A stretch of 64,000 nt of DNA from Salinivibrio sharmensis (lineage in GTDB: Bacteria > Pseudomonadota > Gammaproteobacteria > Enterobacterales > Vibrionaceae). The translations under genes were made by a program, and so were the position numbers. The notes under the pieces were generated by a model. The model was not told where the DNA came from. It was given only the letters and a program-made list of their open reading frames with translations, and searched no databases. The DNA lies in assembly GCF_001995985.1 (NCBI RefSeq), contig NZ_MUFC01000006.1, positions 165,273 to 229,272 of the forward strand, read 5' to 3'. Below are positions 46,455 through 56,290 of the stretch, piece by piece. The stretch's first letter is position 1. The number at the start of each line of letters is the position of its first letter.

Positions 46455-46602
46455 CACCATTGGCATAGGTCGGCATAAGCGCCAGCACAATGTAAATCAT
46501 GAATACCCAAGCCGGCCGCGCGCCCGTTGCACGGCGCCATCGGACATCAAAGCCAAAGTTGGCGCCAGTGTTAAAATTGGTGCTGATCGTGACAGGCACT
46601 GC
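46455..46602 (+). repeat. Right direct repeat flanking parDE
   Basis: This is the second copy of the element at 45597-45703 (TAGGTCGGCATAAGCGCCAG ... GTTAAAATTGGTGCTGATCG), same orientation, with an extra internal 30-40 bp. The parDE genes lie between the copies. Confidence 0.75.
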
Positions 46603-46604
46603 TT

Positions 46605-46770
46605 TTCGCTCTTCCCCGTATTCTGTAAGCGAAGCGCTCCGTATTCCCATTCACGAATACAGATGACGGAATACAGAGTACAGAAAAGCAAGAGCGCCGA
46701 TACGAGCACCCGGGTTATCTTTCCCGGCTCTTCCCATATCCCCCCGCATTCAGTATTCTGTCGTTCTTAT
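46605..46770 (+). repeat. Mosaic repeat block B
   Basis: One unit of the 106-110 bp mosaic (GTATTCTGTAAGCGAAGCGC, CCCATTCACGAATACAGATG, GAATACAGAGTACAG) stands between the parDE flank and galE. Confidence 0.8.
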
Positions 46771-46805
46771 TTACCAACCTTGATAACAAACTAGGCAGTT
46801 CGACC

Positions 46806-47819
46806 ATGAAGGTACTCGTCACCGGTGGCACAGGGTATATTGGCAGCCACACTTGCATTCAACTGATCAAACAAGGCCATACGCCGGTCGTTATCGATAA
46901 CCTATGTAATAGCAAAGAAATGGTGCTCGATCGCATTGAGCAAGTCACTGGCGCGCGACCGGCTTTTATGCAAGGTGATATTCGCGACAGTGCGTTCTTA
47001 AAGAAGGTATTTGCTGAATACAGCATTGACAGTGTGATCCACTTTGCCGGATTAAAAGCCGTGGGTGAGTCGGTTGAAAAGCCACTGAAATACTACGACA
47101 ACAATGTCTCCGGCACTCTAAACCTGGTGCGTGAAATGCAAGCGGCTAACGTCAAATCGCTCATTTTCAGCTCATCTGCCACCGTTTATGGTGATCCCGC
47201 ATCGGTGCCAATCAAAGAAGACTTCCCCACCTCGGCGACTAACCCCTATGGCCGAAGCAAGTTGATGGTGGAAGAATGCCTGCAGGATTTTCACCATGCC
47301 AATCCAGATTGGAGCATTACTTTGCTGCGTTACTTTAACCCGGTCGGTGCACATGAATCTGGCTTACTGGGTGAAGATCCACAAGGCACACCCAATAACT
47401 TGCTGCCTTTTGTGGCACAAGTGGCGGTGGGCCGACGAGAAAAGTTAGGCGTGTTTGGTAATGATTACCCCACTCCCGACGGCACCGGCGTACGTGATTA
47501 TATTCACGTGGTGGATCTGGCCGATGGGCATTTAGCCGCGCTGGATAAAATGGCTCATCAACCTGGCACTCATATCTTTAACCTCGGCACCGGCCAAGGC
47601 AACAGTGTGCTAGAGATGGTGCATGCCTTTGAAGCCGCGGCGAAGCGCTCGATCCCTTACGAGATTAAACCCCGCCGCGCCGGCGACATCGCCGAATGCT
47701 ACGCTGATCCGGCTTATGCAAAAGCGACATTAGGCTGGACCGCCACACGCGATCTGCAAACCATGGTAAAAGACACCTGGCGCTGGCAGTCGAAGAACCC
47801 GAATGGGTATTGGGATTAG
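46806..47819 (+). CDS. galE: UDP-glucose 4-epimerase
   Basis: A 337-residue extended SDR enzyme that interconverts UDP-glucose and UDP-galactose for surface polysaccharides. NAD-binding VTGGTGYIGSHT is at residues 5-16, the serine/tyrosine/lysine catalytic set is in SSSATVYG and NPYGRSKLMVEE, and RYFNPVGAHESGLLGEDP is typical of GalE. Its stop codon TAG is the first unit of a TAGAGAC tandem array. Confidence 0.95.
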   Translation: MKVLVTGGTGYIGSHTCIQLIKQGHTPVVIDNLCNSKEMVLDRIEQVTGARPAFMQGDIRDSAFLKKVFAEYSIDSVIHFAGLKAVGESVEKPLKYYDNNVSGTLNLVREMQAANVKSLIFSSSATVYGDPASVPIKEDFPTSATNPYGRSKLMVEECLQDFHHANPDWSITLLRYFNPVGAHESGLLGEDPQGTPNNLLPFVAQVAVGRREKLGVFGNDYPTPDGTGVRDYIHVVDLADGHLAALDKMAHQPGTHIFNLGTGQGNSVLEMVHAFEAAAKRSIPYEIKPRRAGDIAECYADPAYAKATLGWTATRDLQTMVKDTWRWQSKNPNGYWD

Positions 47820-48175
47820 AGACTAGAGACTAGAGACTAGAGACTAGAGACTAGAAAGATCCTAGGTTCTAGGGGACAGAATACGGAATACGGAATACGG
47901 AATACGGAATACGGAATACGGAAAAAGCGTATCGTGCCTGGGTCTGTCGATAAAGTTCCTAGGGCCTAGGATCCTAGGTCCTAGGACCTGCTTTCCGCTT
48001 TTCGCTCTTCCCCGTATTCCGTAAGCGAAGCGCTCTGTATTCCCATTCACGAATACCGATGACGGAATACAGAGCACAGAAAGAGCAAGAGCCCCAACGC
48101 AAGCACGATCTATTCTGTTTAGGCTCTAGTTTCTAGAAGCGAAGCGTCTCGTCTCTTTCCCGTACTCAAAACCCT
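47817..48175 (+). repeat. Mosaic repeat block C
   Basis: Five TAGAGAC units start exactly at the galE stop (47817-47851). Then come TAGAAAGATCCTAGG, about six GGAATAC units (47879-47921), the AAAAAGCGTATCGTGCC link, CCTAGG-type units (47960-47990) and one 106-110 bp unit ending in CTAGAAGCGAAGCGTCTCG. It is the most complete block and shows the full order of parts. Confidence 0.88.
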
Positions 48176-48182
48176 GAACGCT

Positions 48183-48875
48183 TTATTTACCCCGTTTACT
48201 CGCCATTATAAATAGCTTTCTGCCCAACAATGCTGTTTTACTATTCTGTCTTTGCACCGTTGGAGAGTTCCCGAAGCGCTTTTTAGCTAATGAACGAATT
48301 AATGGTGCTAAGAAGTACCAAATTTTTGATGATGACTGCAGTTTATCTGTTCTGAAAGTGGCAATCTCAAAACCACACATAGAAAGCATCCAGGTATACC
48401 TATCCAAAGAAAACGGGGATATATGTTGTTCGGCAGGTGAGCGAACAAAAGGCTCTAAAGGACCGAATGAATAACCATAGCCAGTTAATAAAAAACTTAG
48501 TCTATATTTAAGAGACAGAATGTTTGGTGTAGAAAAAACGTACTTTCCGTTAGGTTTCAGAACTCGGTTCACGTTTGTGAAAAAGCCGCTATGATTCTCA
48601 ATATGTTCGATAACTTCGATAGATAACACTAAATCGAATGTACCAGCTTCATAAGGCAAGTCGCCATTAGCATCAACTTCTAGGCACTCAATATCAGCAA
48701 CCTTAAAATTGTTAGCATCAATATCACACGCGCACACTTGATACCCAGCTTGTTTCAATTTTAAGGAAAGAGACCCCTGTCCCGCTCCAATATCAAGGAT
48801 TTTTGTGCTTGCTGGCTCAGGAAACGTATCTTTTACAAACTTTAAAACAGTGTCATGCGTACCTGAAACTGCCAT
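48183..48875 (-). CDS. Class I SAM-dependent methyltransferase
   Basis: A 230-residue methyltransferase with motif I ILDIGAGQGSLSLKL, acidic motif CDIDANNFK and a FDLVLSIEVIEHIENHSGF motif IV region. UbiG/Coq3-like members are common in polysaccharide clusters, where they methylate sugars or glycolipids. Its base composition is visibly more AT-rich than galE or metK. The acceptor is unknown. Confidence 0.85.
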   Translation of the reverse strand: MAVSGTHDTVLKFVKDTFPEPASTKILDIGAGQGSLSLKLKQAGYQVCACDIDANNFKVADIECLEVDANGDLPYEAGTFDLVLSIEVIEHIENHSGFFTNVNRVLKPNGKYVFSTPNILSLKYRLSFLLTGYGYSFGPLEPFVRSPAEQHISPFSLDRYTWMLSMCGFEIATFRTDKLQSSSKIWYFLAPLIRSLAKKRFGNSPTVQRQNSKTALLGRKLFIMASKRGK

Positions 48876-49036
48876 TTATTGTGGGACCATAGTATTCGGA
48901 ACCTTGCTAGCCATCTGAAAAAGAAGGGATTGTACGACACCCTTTTTATCAAGTCGAGTATAGGCTCAAAAGTGCCTGCCCCGGTAGGCAAAGCCTAAGT
49001 TTCTAGAGCCTAGTCTCTTACTTACCTAGAGCCGTT

Positions 49037-50197
49037 TTAAGCTTTCCCCAGCTTGGCAAATTCACGCAATAGGTCTGCTTTGTCGGTTTTCTCCCATGGG
49101 AAAATTTCGCGACCAAAATGGCCATACGCCGCAGTTTGCTTATAAATAGGTTGCAGCAAGTCGAGCATTTCTTGTAGGCCATACGGACGTAGATCGAAGT
49201 GCTCACGAACGGCTTTAATAATCACCTCTGGCGCCACTTTTTCAGTGCCAAAAGTTTCGACCATGATAGACGTTGGCTCGGCCACACCAATGGCGTACGA
49301 CAATTGAATCTCACAGCGGTCAGCAAGGCCAGCTGCGACGATGTTTTTCGCTACATAACGTGCGGCGTAGGCGGCAGAACGATCCACTTTTGATGGATCT
49401 TTGCCTGAGAATGCCCCGCCACCGTGACGAGCTGCGCCACCGTAGGTATCCACGATAATTTTACGGCCGGTTAAACCACAGTCTCCCATCGGGCCACCAA
49501 TCACAAAGCGACCCGTTGGATTAATAAAGAATTTAGTCTCTTTAGTGAGCCATTCTGCAGGCAGAACCGGTTTGATAATTTCTTCCATGACCGCTTCGCG
49601 GAGATCGTCGGTTGAAATGCTGTCGCAATGTTGTGTTGACAGCACCACGGCGTCAATGCCCGCAATCTTGCCGTTGTCGTAGGCGAAAGAGACCTGGCTT
49701 TTTGCATCAGGACGTAGCCAATCTAAGGTGCCATCTTTACGCACTTGCGCTTGGCGCTCAACCAAACGGTGTGAGTAAGTAATAGGGGCTGGCATCAGTA
49801 CATTGGTTTCATTGGTGGCAAAACCAAACATAATCCCTTGATCGCCGGCACCTTGATCTTTGGGATCAGCGCGGTCAACGCCTTGGTTTATATCAGGCGA
49901 TTGTTTGCCAATGGTGTTCAATACTGCACAAGAATTGGCATCAAAACCCATATCGGAATGGACGTAACCAATATCGCGTACCGTTTGGCGAGTGAGCTCT
50001 TCAATATCAACCCAGGCTGAGGTCGTCACTTCCCCGCCTACCATGACCATTCCGGTCTTCACGTAGGTTTCGCAGGCAACGCGCGCTTTGGGATCTTGCT
50101 CAAGAATGGCATCCAAGACCGCATCAGAAATCTGATCGGCGATTTTATCAGGATGGCCTTCAGAGACGGACTCTGAGGTAAACAGGTGCTTAGCCAT
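49037..50197 (-). CDS. metK: S-adenosylmethionine synthetase
   Basis: A 386-residue enzyme making SAM from methionine and ATP. It has [49 protein letters not shown] and the C-terminal [16 protein letters not shown] chromosomal housekeeping gene, it separates two groups of surface-polysaccharide genes, and its GC content matches the core genome. Confidence 0.97.
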   Translation of the reverse strand: MAKHLFTSESVSEGHPDKIADQISDAVLDAILEQDPKARVACETYVKTGMVMVGGEVTTSAWVDIEELTRQTVRDIGYVHSDMGFDANSCAVLNTIGKQSPDINQGVDRADPKDQGAGDQGIMFGFATNETNVLMPAPITYSHRLVERQAQVRKDGTLDWLRPDAKSQVSFAYDNGKIAGIDAVVLSTQHCDSISTDDLREAVMEEIIKPVLPAEWLTKETKFFINPTGRFVIGGPMGDCGLTGRKIIVDTYGGAARHGGGAFSGKDPSKVDRSAAYAARYVAKNIVAAGLADRCEIQLSYAIGVAEPTSIMVETFGTEKVAPEVIIKAVREHFDLRPYGLQEMLDLLQPIYKQTAAYGHFGREIFPWEKTDKADLLREFAKLGKA

Positions 50198-50477
50198 GTG
50201 ACACTCTCATTGGTAATTAAGGGAAGTAACAGCACGTAATAACTCATACCATCAACGATTTAAGAAGCTTTAACTTCTAGACGGCTATTCTATTCGCAAT
50301 GATAATAAATGCAAATTTGTCGCTCCGTATTCAAAATCTCAAATACAGATGATTGAACGCCACTCCCATGAGAGTTGAGACCTTAGGCGCTTCCTCGCTT
50401 TGGGCTATTCCTGTATGATGCAACCGCATTTCTGCAACATGCCATTCATAAAAAAATAGAAGACAGAGGAAAGGATC

Positions 50478-51725
50478 TTGCTGCTTACTTCTCGCCAACG
50501 GCTCACCAGCTTATTGTGTTTGATTTACTTCACCACCTTGCTTATCACGCCCGACTCGTACAAATATGGCGCGATTTTATTGGCGGTCACCGCTCTGATA
50601 ATGTTGCCGAGTACGTGGCAGGCGCTAAAAACACGCCCCGCTATACTGATTAGTGGCTCATTGGTGCTCTACTTTGTGGTCACACTCGCCTTTGCCCTAC
50701 CGGGAGAGCATTATACGCAACTGGATATGCCCAGTCGTGTTTTGCTCGCCATCATGATTTTTGCATTGCTCTTGAAGTATCCGCCTGAGCTTAAATCCGT
50801 TTTTTACGGCTGCGCGATTGGTGCCGCTTTGGTAGGAGTTATTGCACTGTATCAGCATTATATGCTCGATATTCGTGCGCTTTCGACTGGCGGCTTTATG
50901 CCGATCCAAGTTGCGGGCATGGCCGCAAGCCTGAGTGTGTTTAGCATTTTCGCCTATATCTATAGCTGTCAGCGAACATTACCGACCTTAAAGACCATCG
51001 CCTTTTTAGGCATCACCCTAGGATTTATCGCCACACTGCTCAGTGGCGGGCGTGGCTCTTGGGTGATTACTCCTTTTGTCGCTTTGTGGGCAGTGATTTA
51101 CTACCGAAAACACTTTAGCTCGCGAGACTATCTGGCCATCGCCACCAGCGTTGTTCTGATTGTGGTCACTGCCGTTATCCCTGCACTAGATAGAGCTGGT
51201 TTAGTTTTTGCTGAATTGGATGACTACCAACAAATTCAACGCACTGAAATGGCCGATACGGACACACAACGCACGCCCAGCGTGACCAGCTCTTCAGGTG
51301 TGCGAGTCGAGCTATGGAAAACGGCCTTATATTTATTTGCTGATAACCCCATCACAGGAACTGGCTATAGCCAATTTACATCCGCTAGAGAGGTATTGGT
51401 TGAAAAAGGCCAGGTTGATCCTATCGTGATGGACTTTAGTCGTGCCCACAACCAGTTGTTAGAAGAACTACAAGTCAAAGGATTGATTGGCGGATTAACC
51501 TTGATTGTGTTAATCGCAGCGCCTTGGTTAGCAACCAGAAAAACTAACACAGGCGACACGCCAGACAAACATTTTGCCACCATAATGCTGCGCAGCCATC
51601 TTATCCTGATTGCTGGCTATATGCTGACGCAACATTACCTTAACCACCACTCCGGCATTTTGTTTTTCTCACTTGGGGTGGTGATATTCGCGAGCATAGC
51701 GTTGAGGGCAGAAGCTAGAGACTAG
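50478..51725 (+). CDS. O-antigen ligase/polymerase (Wzy_C family, WaaL-like)
   Basis: A 415-residue inner-membrane protein with about ten to twelve helices and the Wzy_C loop GGRGSWVITPFVALW, ELWKTALYLFADNPITGTGYSQF, and SRAHNQLLEELQVKGLIGG (conserved histidine). This fits WaaL ligases that join O-antigen to lipid A-core. The start is TTG after AGAGGAAAGGA. The stop TAG is inside the first TAGAGAC unit of repeat block E, so the last residues (EARD) are repeat-encoded. Confidence 0.8.
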   Translation: MLLTSRQRLTSLLCLIYFTTLLITPDSYKYGAILLAVTALIMLPSTWQALKTRPAILISGSLVLYFVVTLAFALPGEHYTQLDMPSRVLLAIMIFALLLKYPPELKSVFYGCAIGAALVGVIALYQHYMLDIRALSTGGFMPIQVAGMAASLSVFSIFAYIYSCQRTLPTLKTIAFLGITLGFIATLLSGGRGSWVITPFVALWAVIYYRKHFSSRDYLAIATSVVLIVVTAVIPALDRAGLVFAELDDYQQIQRTEMADTDTQRTPSVTSSSGVRVELWKTALYLFADNPITGTGYSQFTSAREVLVEKGQVDPIVMDFSRAHNQLLEELQVKGLIGGLTLIVLIAAPWLATRKTNTGDTPDKHFATIMLRSHLILIAGYMLTQHYLNHHSGILFFSLGVVIFASIALRAEARD

Positions 51726-52165
51726 AGGCTAGAGGCTAGAAAGAGCTTAGGGAACTGAATACGGAATACGGAAAAAGCGTATCGTGCCTGGCCTTGCTCT
51801 TCTCCGTATTCTGTATAAGCGAAGCGCTCTGTATTCAAGATCCCGAATACAGATTACTGAATACAGAGTACAGAAAGAGCAAAAGCGCCGATGCGAGCAC
51901 AAGACCGCTCTTCTCCGTATTCCGTATTCAAGTTTTTAAATACAAAGTACAGAAAGAGCAGAGCCCCGATGCAAGCAAGATCTGCTCTATCTAGTTTCTA
52001 GTCTCTAGAAGCGAAGCGTCTCTTTCCCGTATTCTGTAAGCGAAGCGCTCTGTATTCAAGATCCCGAATACCGATGACGGAATACAGAGTACAGAAAGAG
52101 CAAGAGCCCAATGCAAGCACGATCTGCTCTATCGAGTTTCTAGCCTCTAGAAGCGTCTTGTCTCG
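51717..52165 (+). repeat. Mosaic repeat block E
   Basis: TAGAGAC/TAGAGGC units start at the stop codon of the ligase gene. Then GGAATAC units, the AAAAAGCGTATCGTGCC link and at least three of the 106-110 bp units follow (heads near 51800, 51910 and 52027), ending in CTAGAAGCGTCTTGTCTC. All are in the same direction as blocks A, C, F and G. Confidence 0.87.
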
Positions 52166-52179
52166 TCTTCTCATTTTGC

Positions 52180-52878
52180 TTATTTTTTTGATTTAAATCG
52201 AAACAAGTACTTCTGGTGCACATAAAGTTTACCCCAAAAGCCTAGATGCTTCGTTTTTAGGTAGACTTCTTTCTTTGGGTTTTTCCAGCTATGTTGAAAC
52301 CAATGGACTAAATAAGATTTTGATGAGAAATCAGGTAACACTCCATCACCATCATAAAAATAGAAGCACTCTTTATCAAACAGTTTCACTCTATGCTCAA
52401 AGCCTGATTTATATTGATGCCGAGACACGATTTCTGTCATGATCTTCGGACCCATAAAGAGAGGGGATGTCAGAACTTCATTTTCGTAAAAGGTAATGGC
52501 ATCTTTGAGTACAGTCGAATGAGGTAGTGCAAATATCACCGCGGTGCCGATATTCTCATTATCTTCATAGCCCACTCCAAACTCATAACCACTAAATAAA
52601 TCAAACGGATTACGTCTAATCGTCACATCGGTATCTAAATATAACCCGCCATGCTTGGCTAATACTTTGAGTCTCAAATAGTCACTCACAAACGCGTACA
52701 ACCCACGCGAGAAGCATTCTTTTGCAAACTGACAGTTATTTATCCATGTGAGTATTTCTGTATCTTTTTCCGTCCAAACCTTTACATCGTAACCTTGTTT
52801 TCGCCAATCATCCACGCAAGCAAGCGCGAGTGGTGACATCTTATTCCCTAGCCAAACAGCATGTATTTTAGTAAACAT
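52180..52878 (-). CDS. Glycosyltransferase with DXD motif (GT32/Gly_transf_sug type)
   Basis: A 232-residue cytoplasmic glycosyltransferase resembling Och1-type and capsular enzymes. It begins FTKIHAVWLGNKMSPL and has HGGLYLDTDVTIRRNPFDLF with D82 and D84 as the nucleotide-sugar metal ligands. It abuts the Wzy-like gene (52879). The coding sequence is AT-rich. Donor and acceptor are unknown. Confidence 0.82.
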   Translation of the reverse strand: MFTKIHAVWLGNKMSPLALACVDDWRKQGYDVKVWTEKDTEILTWINNCQFAKECFSRGLYAFVSDYLRLKVLAKHGGLYLDTDVTIRRNPFDLFSGYEFGVGYEDNENIGTAVIFALPHSTVLKDAITFYENEVLTSPLFMGPKIMTEIVSRHQYKSGFEHRVKLFDKECFYFYDGDGVLPDFSSKSYLVHWFQHSWKNPKKEVYLKTKHLGFWGKLYVHQKYLFRFKSKK

Positions 52879-54183
52879 TTAAAGCCCCACTTCTTTTTTA
52901 TCATTGTAAATCATGGATAGAATCATTGCAGCCACTGAATTAAAAATGAACTCACCAGATTTAAAGGTTAAAAAGGACTCAAAAAGATTAATGACCATGA
53001 AGAAACTAACAAAGCCTACAGTCAGAGACGCGCACCGCATTGTTTGACTTTGACTCATACCTCTTTTTAATAAGCTGTAAATACTAACCATAAAAATCAT
53101 TAATCCTACTATCCCATAGTTCACTAGGGTGTCGATATAACCATTATGTAAGTGGGTAAAGTCCTTTTTTACAAACGCTGGCATCACTTCAGAAGATGAG
53201 ATGACCAAGGCTCTGCCATTTTGGCCGAGACCCAACAGTGGGTTCTCTTTAATCCATGCGAATGATTCGGACCATAAGTGAACACGAATACCGATACTTG
53301 AGAAAGGAATATTGTCTAAGTCCAATGACAACAAAGCCAATACCACGTCTTTTTCATCCATTATTCGATCGTTAATAATAGGAATTTGGGCAATAATGAT
53401 GGCTGAAAAACCGGTCAAAACTACCATGATGAACAATGTTATTGCAGGACTAAACGCATACCGCCGATACACATACGCCCATGCCATCAACCCCAGACTA
53501 ATCACCAGTGCAAGCCATGACTGCCGAGACTGTGTGAAAACGAGCATCATCAAAGAAATAGTGGTAAAAAGAATAAGCATGATATTAATAGACGTTCGGG
53601 TAGCTCCGAAAAATGCAGAGCTATTTCGTTGTTTCACCCAAAAGCTAATTGCAACGATGACCGCTGCTCCCAGGAGCGCTGCTGGATGATTTGCATTGAC
53701 ATACGAAAAATCAACACGTTGACCATTGAGTCCGCGAGTAATCTCATTCACCATATCCGGCGCATAAGAGTACATGGTTAATAACACACCGAGGCAAAAT
53801 GCAATCATAAAGCTATTAATATACACTTTGTCATGCCTTATCCAATAGGCAACGAAAAGAAAAAAATAGAAGTTAAAAATAGCACCTAAGTCGGGAGTTG
53901 AACTTACTATACTTGGATGTTCAAACAGGGCGTTAAACCAACTAAAAAAAGGGGTGATGACAGCCAACACCATCAACCATACGAGCGGTTCTTTTGTAGC
54001 TTTTCTCCTATTGATATAAATTGAGACAAGCGTTCCTAAAATAACAAGCGTTTGAAATATATCACCAACCCATCGATAAGATGTTTTAAATAACGCATAA
54101 CCTACGCAACAAGCAATCATAAAAACAACAACTGCCCGATTGTTTTGGGACAGCTGGACGCTCCATGCAATATTCCTCTTCAT
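52879..54183 (-). CDS. Wzy_C-type O-antigen polymerase/ligase
   Basis: A 434-residue protein with about ten to twelve membrane helices and the Wzy_C loop (QSRQSWLALVISLGLMAW, then ESFAWIKENPLLGLGQNG and HLHNGYIDTLVNYGIVGL). With a second WaaL-like protein nearby, one may polymerise and the other ligate. It is strongly AT-rich and part of a three-gene leftward unit. Confidence 0.8.
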   Translation of the reverse strand: MKRNIAWSVQLSQNNRAVVVFMIACCVGYALFKTSYRWVGDIFQTLVILGTLVSIYINRRKATKEPLVWLMVLAVITPFFSWFNALFEHPSIVSSTPDLGAIFNFYFFLFVAYWIRHDKVYINSFMIAFCLGVLLTMYSYAPDMVNEITRGLNGQRVDFSYVNANHPAALLGAAVIVAISFWVKQRNSSAFFGATRTSINIMLILFTTISLMMLVFTQSRQSWLALVISLGLMAWAYVYRRYAFSPAITLFIMVVLTGFSAIIIAQIPIINDRIMDEKDVVLALLSLDLDNIPFSSIGIRVHLWSESFAWIKENPLLGLGQNGRALVISSSEVMPAFVKKDFTHLHNGYIDTLVNYGIVGLMIFMVSIYSLLKRGMSQSQTMRCASLTVGFVSFFMVINLFESFLTFKSGEFIFNSVAAMILSMIYNDKKEVGL

Positions 54184-54196
54184 GCCAAACTATTCC

Positions 54197-54991
54197 TTAA
54201 AACCAGTGGCGCTGAATTTTATATTTTATTATTTTCTTCCAATCCATAAAAAAGAAAAACCTAAGACAGCCTTCAACCAGTCTGTAAGCTTCAATATATA
54301 GTCGCTTAGCTAACGTGATATTTAGCTTTCTCTTTCTACTAGAAAATGTTCCAATAGTTGAGCTGATTTTTGCTCGTTCAAAGAGGCATGGGGAAACACT
54401 ATATGTTTTGACGCCATGCTTCCAAGTTTTTTCCATATAATCATCAACTGGCTCAAGAAACTGTTCAGAATCACCTAGAAACGCTTTAGCCGCAGCCGGG
54501 CTAATAATATAAGCAGTCGTACCACAGGTATTACCAGTATATTGCCCTAAGAAATAGTTTCCATCCAATTTTTTAATTTTAATGAATGACTTCTTGTTTG
54601 TCGCGGATAGTTTGATATAAAAGAACTCACGACTCTGCTCATATATTTTTAATAAGCTTTCAACGGAAAAGTCTTTCAGATCGACGTTATCCTCAAGGAT
54701 TATCATAGAGCGTTGATTTTCAACGCACTTTTCCCATAGGCAACGATGACTTGCAAAACAGGCTAACTCAGTATTTTGCAACCGATAGCCTTTCACCCTT
54801 TGGGTTTTTTGAATGTTTTCGCGCTCTTCTAAAAGAGAAGCGTGGGAATACGAATCAATTGCATCAAAAAACTGAAAGTCCAGCCCTTTTTGATCCAACT
54901 GTTTTTTTATTCGGGCTCGGCGTTCTGTAGACTCGCGTAAGCTAATGACAAAAACCTGTACATCTTGCCCTGTTTTTCTATTCGGACGCAT
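54197..54991 (-). CDS. Glycosyltransferase family 25 protein
   Basis: A 264-residue LPS-type GT25 enzyme (begins VFVISLRESTERRARIKKQL, with FDAIDSY, SHRCLWEKC and IILEDNVDLKDFS). GT25 members add galactose or glucose to LPS core or O-antigen. It is AT-rich and 13 bases upstream of the polymerase-like gene, so likely co-transcribed. Confidence 0.85.
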   Translation of the reverse strand: MRPNRKTGQDVQVFVISLRESTERRARIKKQLDQKGLDFQFFDAIDSYSHASLLEERENIQKTQRVKGYRLQNTELACFASHRCLWEKCVENQRSMIILEDNVDLKDFSVESLLKIYEQSREFFYIKLSATNKKSFIKIKKLDGNYFLGQYTGNTCGTTAYIISPAAAKAFLGDSEQFLEPVDDYMEKTWKHGVKTYSVSPCLFERAKISSTIGTFSSRKRKLNITLAKRLYIEAYRLVEGCLRFFFFMDWKKIIKYKIQRHWF

Positions 54992-55204
54992 TCATTCACT
55001 CTTTCAAAAACACGACTCAGGTCACATCCTTCGTTTGCTGGCGCCATAAACGATTAACAGTTTGTTTTAGAAACAACCAGATAACGCACAGTAATGAATT
55101 TTCCTTGCACTACTGCAGGTAAGCTCGAGAAGAGTAGCATAATCGACATCCTCACTCATTATGAAAGTGTTCAACACTGATCGAGTGTTTAGGTAAAGTA
55201 CAAA

Positions 55205-55740
55205 AAACACAACCTGAACTTCCCGAATACGGAATACAGAATACGGAATACAGAGTACAGAAAAAGCAAAAACCCCAATGCAAGCACGAGGCTACTCTTC
55301 CCCGTACTCCGTAAGCGAAGCGCTCCGTATTCCCATTCACGAATACCGATGACGGAATACAGAGTACAGAAAAAGCAAGAGCGCCGATGCAAGCACGAGG
55401 CGGCTCTATCTAGTTTCTAGCCTCTAGAAGCGAAGCGTCTCGTCTCTCTCTCGTACTCCGTAAGCGCAGCGCTCGGTATTCCCATTCACGAATACAGATT
55501 ACTGAATACAGAGTACAGAAAAAGCAAGAGCCCCAATGCGAGCACAAGACCGCTCTTCTCCGTATTCCGTATTCCGTATTCCGTACTCGAGTCCGTATTC
55601 CGTATTCCGTATTCCGTACTCGAGCTTTTAAATACAGAGTACAGAAAAAGCAAGAGCGCCGATGCAAGCACGAGGCGGCTCTTTCCCTAGGGCCTAGGGT
55701 CCTAGGATCTAGGCCCTAGGCCCTAGGCCCTTTTTACGCT
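55205..55740 (+). repeat. Mosaic repeat block F
   Basis: At least three 106-150 bp units follow each other (heads near 55292, 55445 and 55555), with inverted-sense heptamers TATTCCG (55561-55580 and 55591-55615) and a run of CCTAGG-type units (55686-55733). It lies between the GT25 gene and yjbE. The ORFs in the minus frames here are only repeat translations. Confidence 0.86.
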
Positions 55741-55875
55741 TTCCCGCACATTTAAGATGAAAGATCTGTGATGAGTGCGGTATTTATTTTACTTCTCGCC
55801 ATATAGCCATTAGAGTTTACAGGTGTCTGCGTTTGCAGACGTTTTTGTATTAATGCAAAAATCATGGAGAGACGA

Positions 55876-56211
55876 ATGAAAAAAATTGCAACGGGTCTGA
55901 TTGCTATGCTGTTCGCAGCAAGCACAATGGCCGCAACAGAAGCCGCGCCGGGAGCTGGCGCAAGTGGTGGTGGCGCTGGTGCTGGAGCGGGTGCCGGTAC
56001 AAGTGCTAGCGCGGGCGCTGCTGGTGCAGGGGCTGGAGCCGGTGCGGGCGCTGCTGGAGCAGGTGCTGCTGGCGCTGCAGCCGGTGGTATTGGCGCTGGT
56101 GCAGTTGCTGCTGGTGTCGCTGCTGCTGCGGCCATTGGCGTGGCGGTTGCTGCTGCTAACAATGACGATAACAACACGTCAACCTCTGCTAGCGCTAACG
56201 CAAATAACTAA
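55876..56211 (+). CDS. yjbE: YjbE-like secreted glycine/alanine-rich protein
   Basis: A 111-residue protein with a signal peptide (MKKIATGLIAMLFAASTMA) followed by an almost pure Gly/Ala stretch and an Asn/Ser/Thr-rich tail. E. coli YjbE is similar but shorter (about 80 residues) and is the first gene of the exopolysaccharide operon yjbEFGH. The ATG at 55876 follows GGAGAG. Confidence 0.85.
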   Translation: MKKIATGLIAMLFAASTMAATEAAPGAGASGGGAGAGAGAGTSASAGAAGAGAGAGAGAAGAGAAGAAAGGIGAGAVAAGVAAAAAIGVAVAAANNDDNNTSTSASANANN

Positions 56212-56290
56212 AGGCAATAGCCATTCAAGTAGCTACAAAGCCGGCTTTGTAGCTACTTTTTAATCAATGTAGCCCGTCAACCAATAACCT

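Noticed and set aside
55152..55671. Minus-strand ORFs such as the phenylalanine/tyrosine-rich 60-85 residue frames in block F (also at 46405-46709 and 60891-61187)
   Set aside because: They are translations of the mosaic repeat itself, recur in each block, and have no ribosome site or family.
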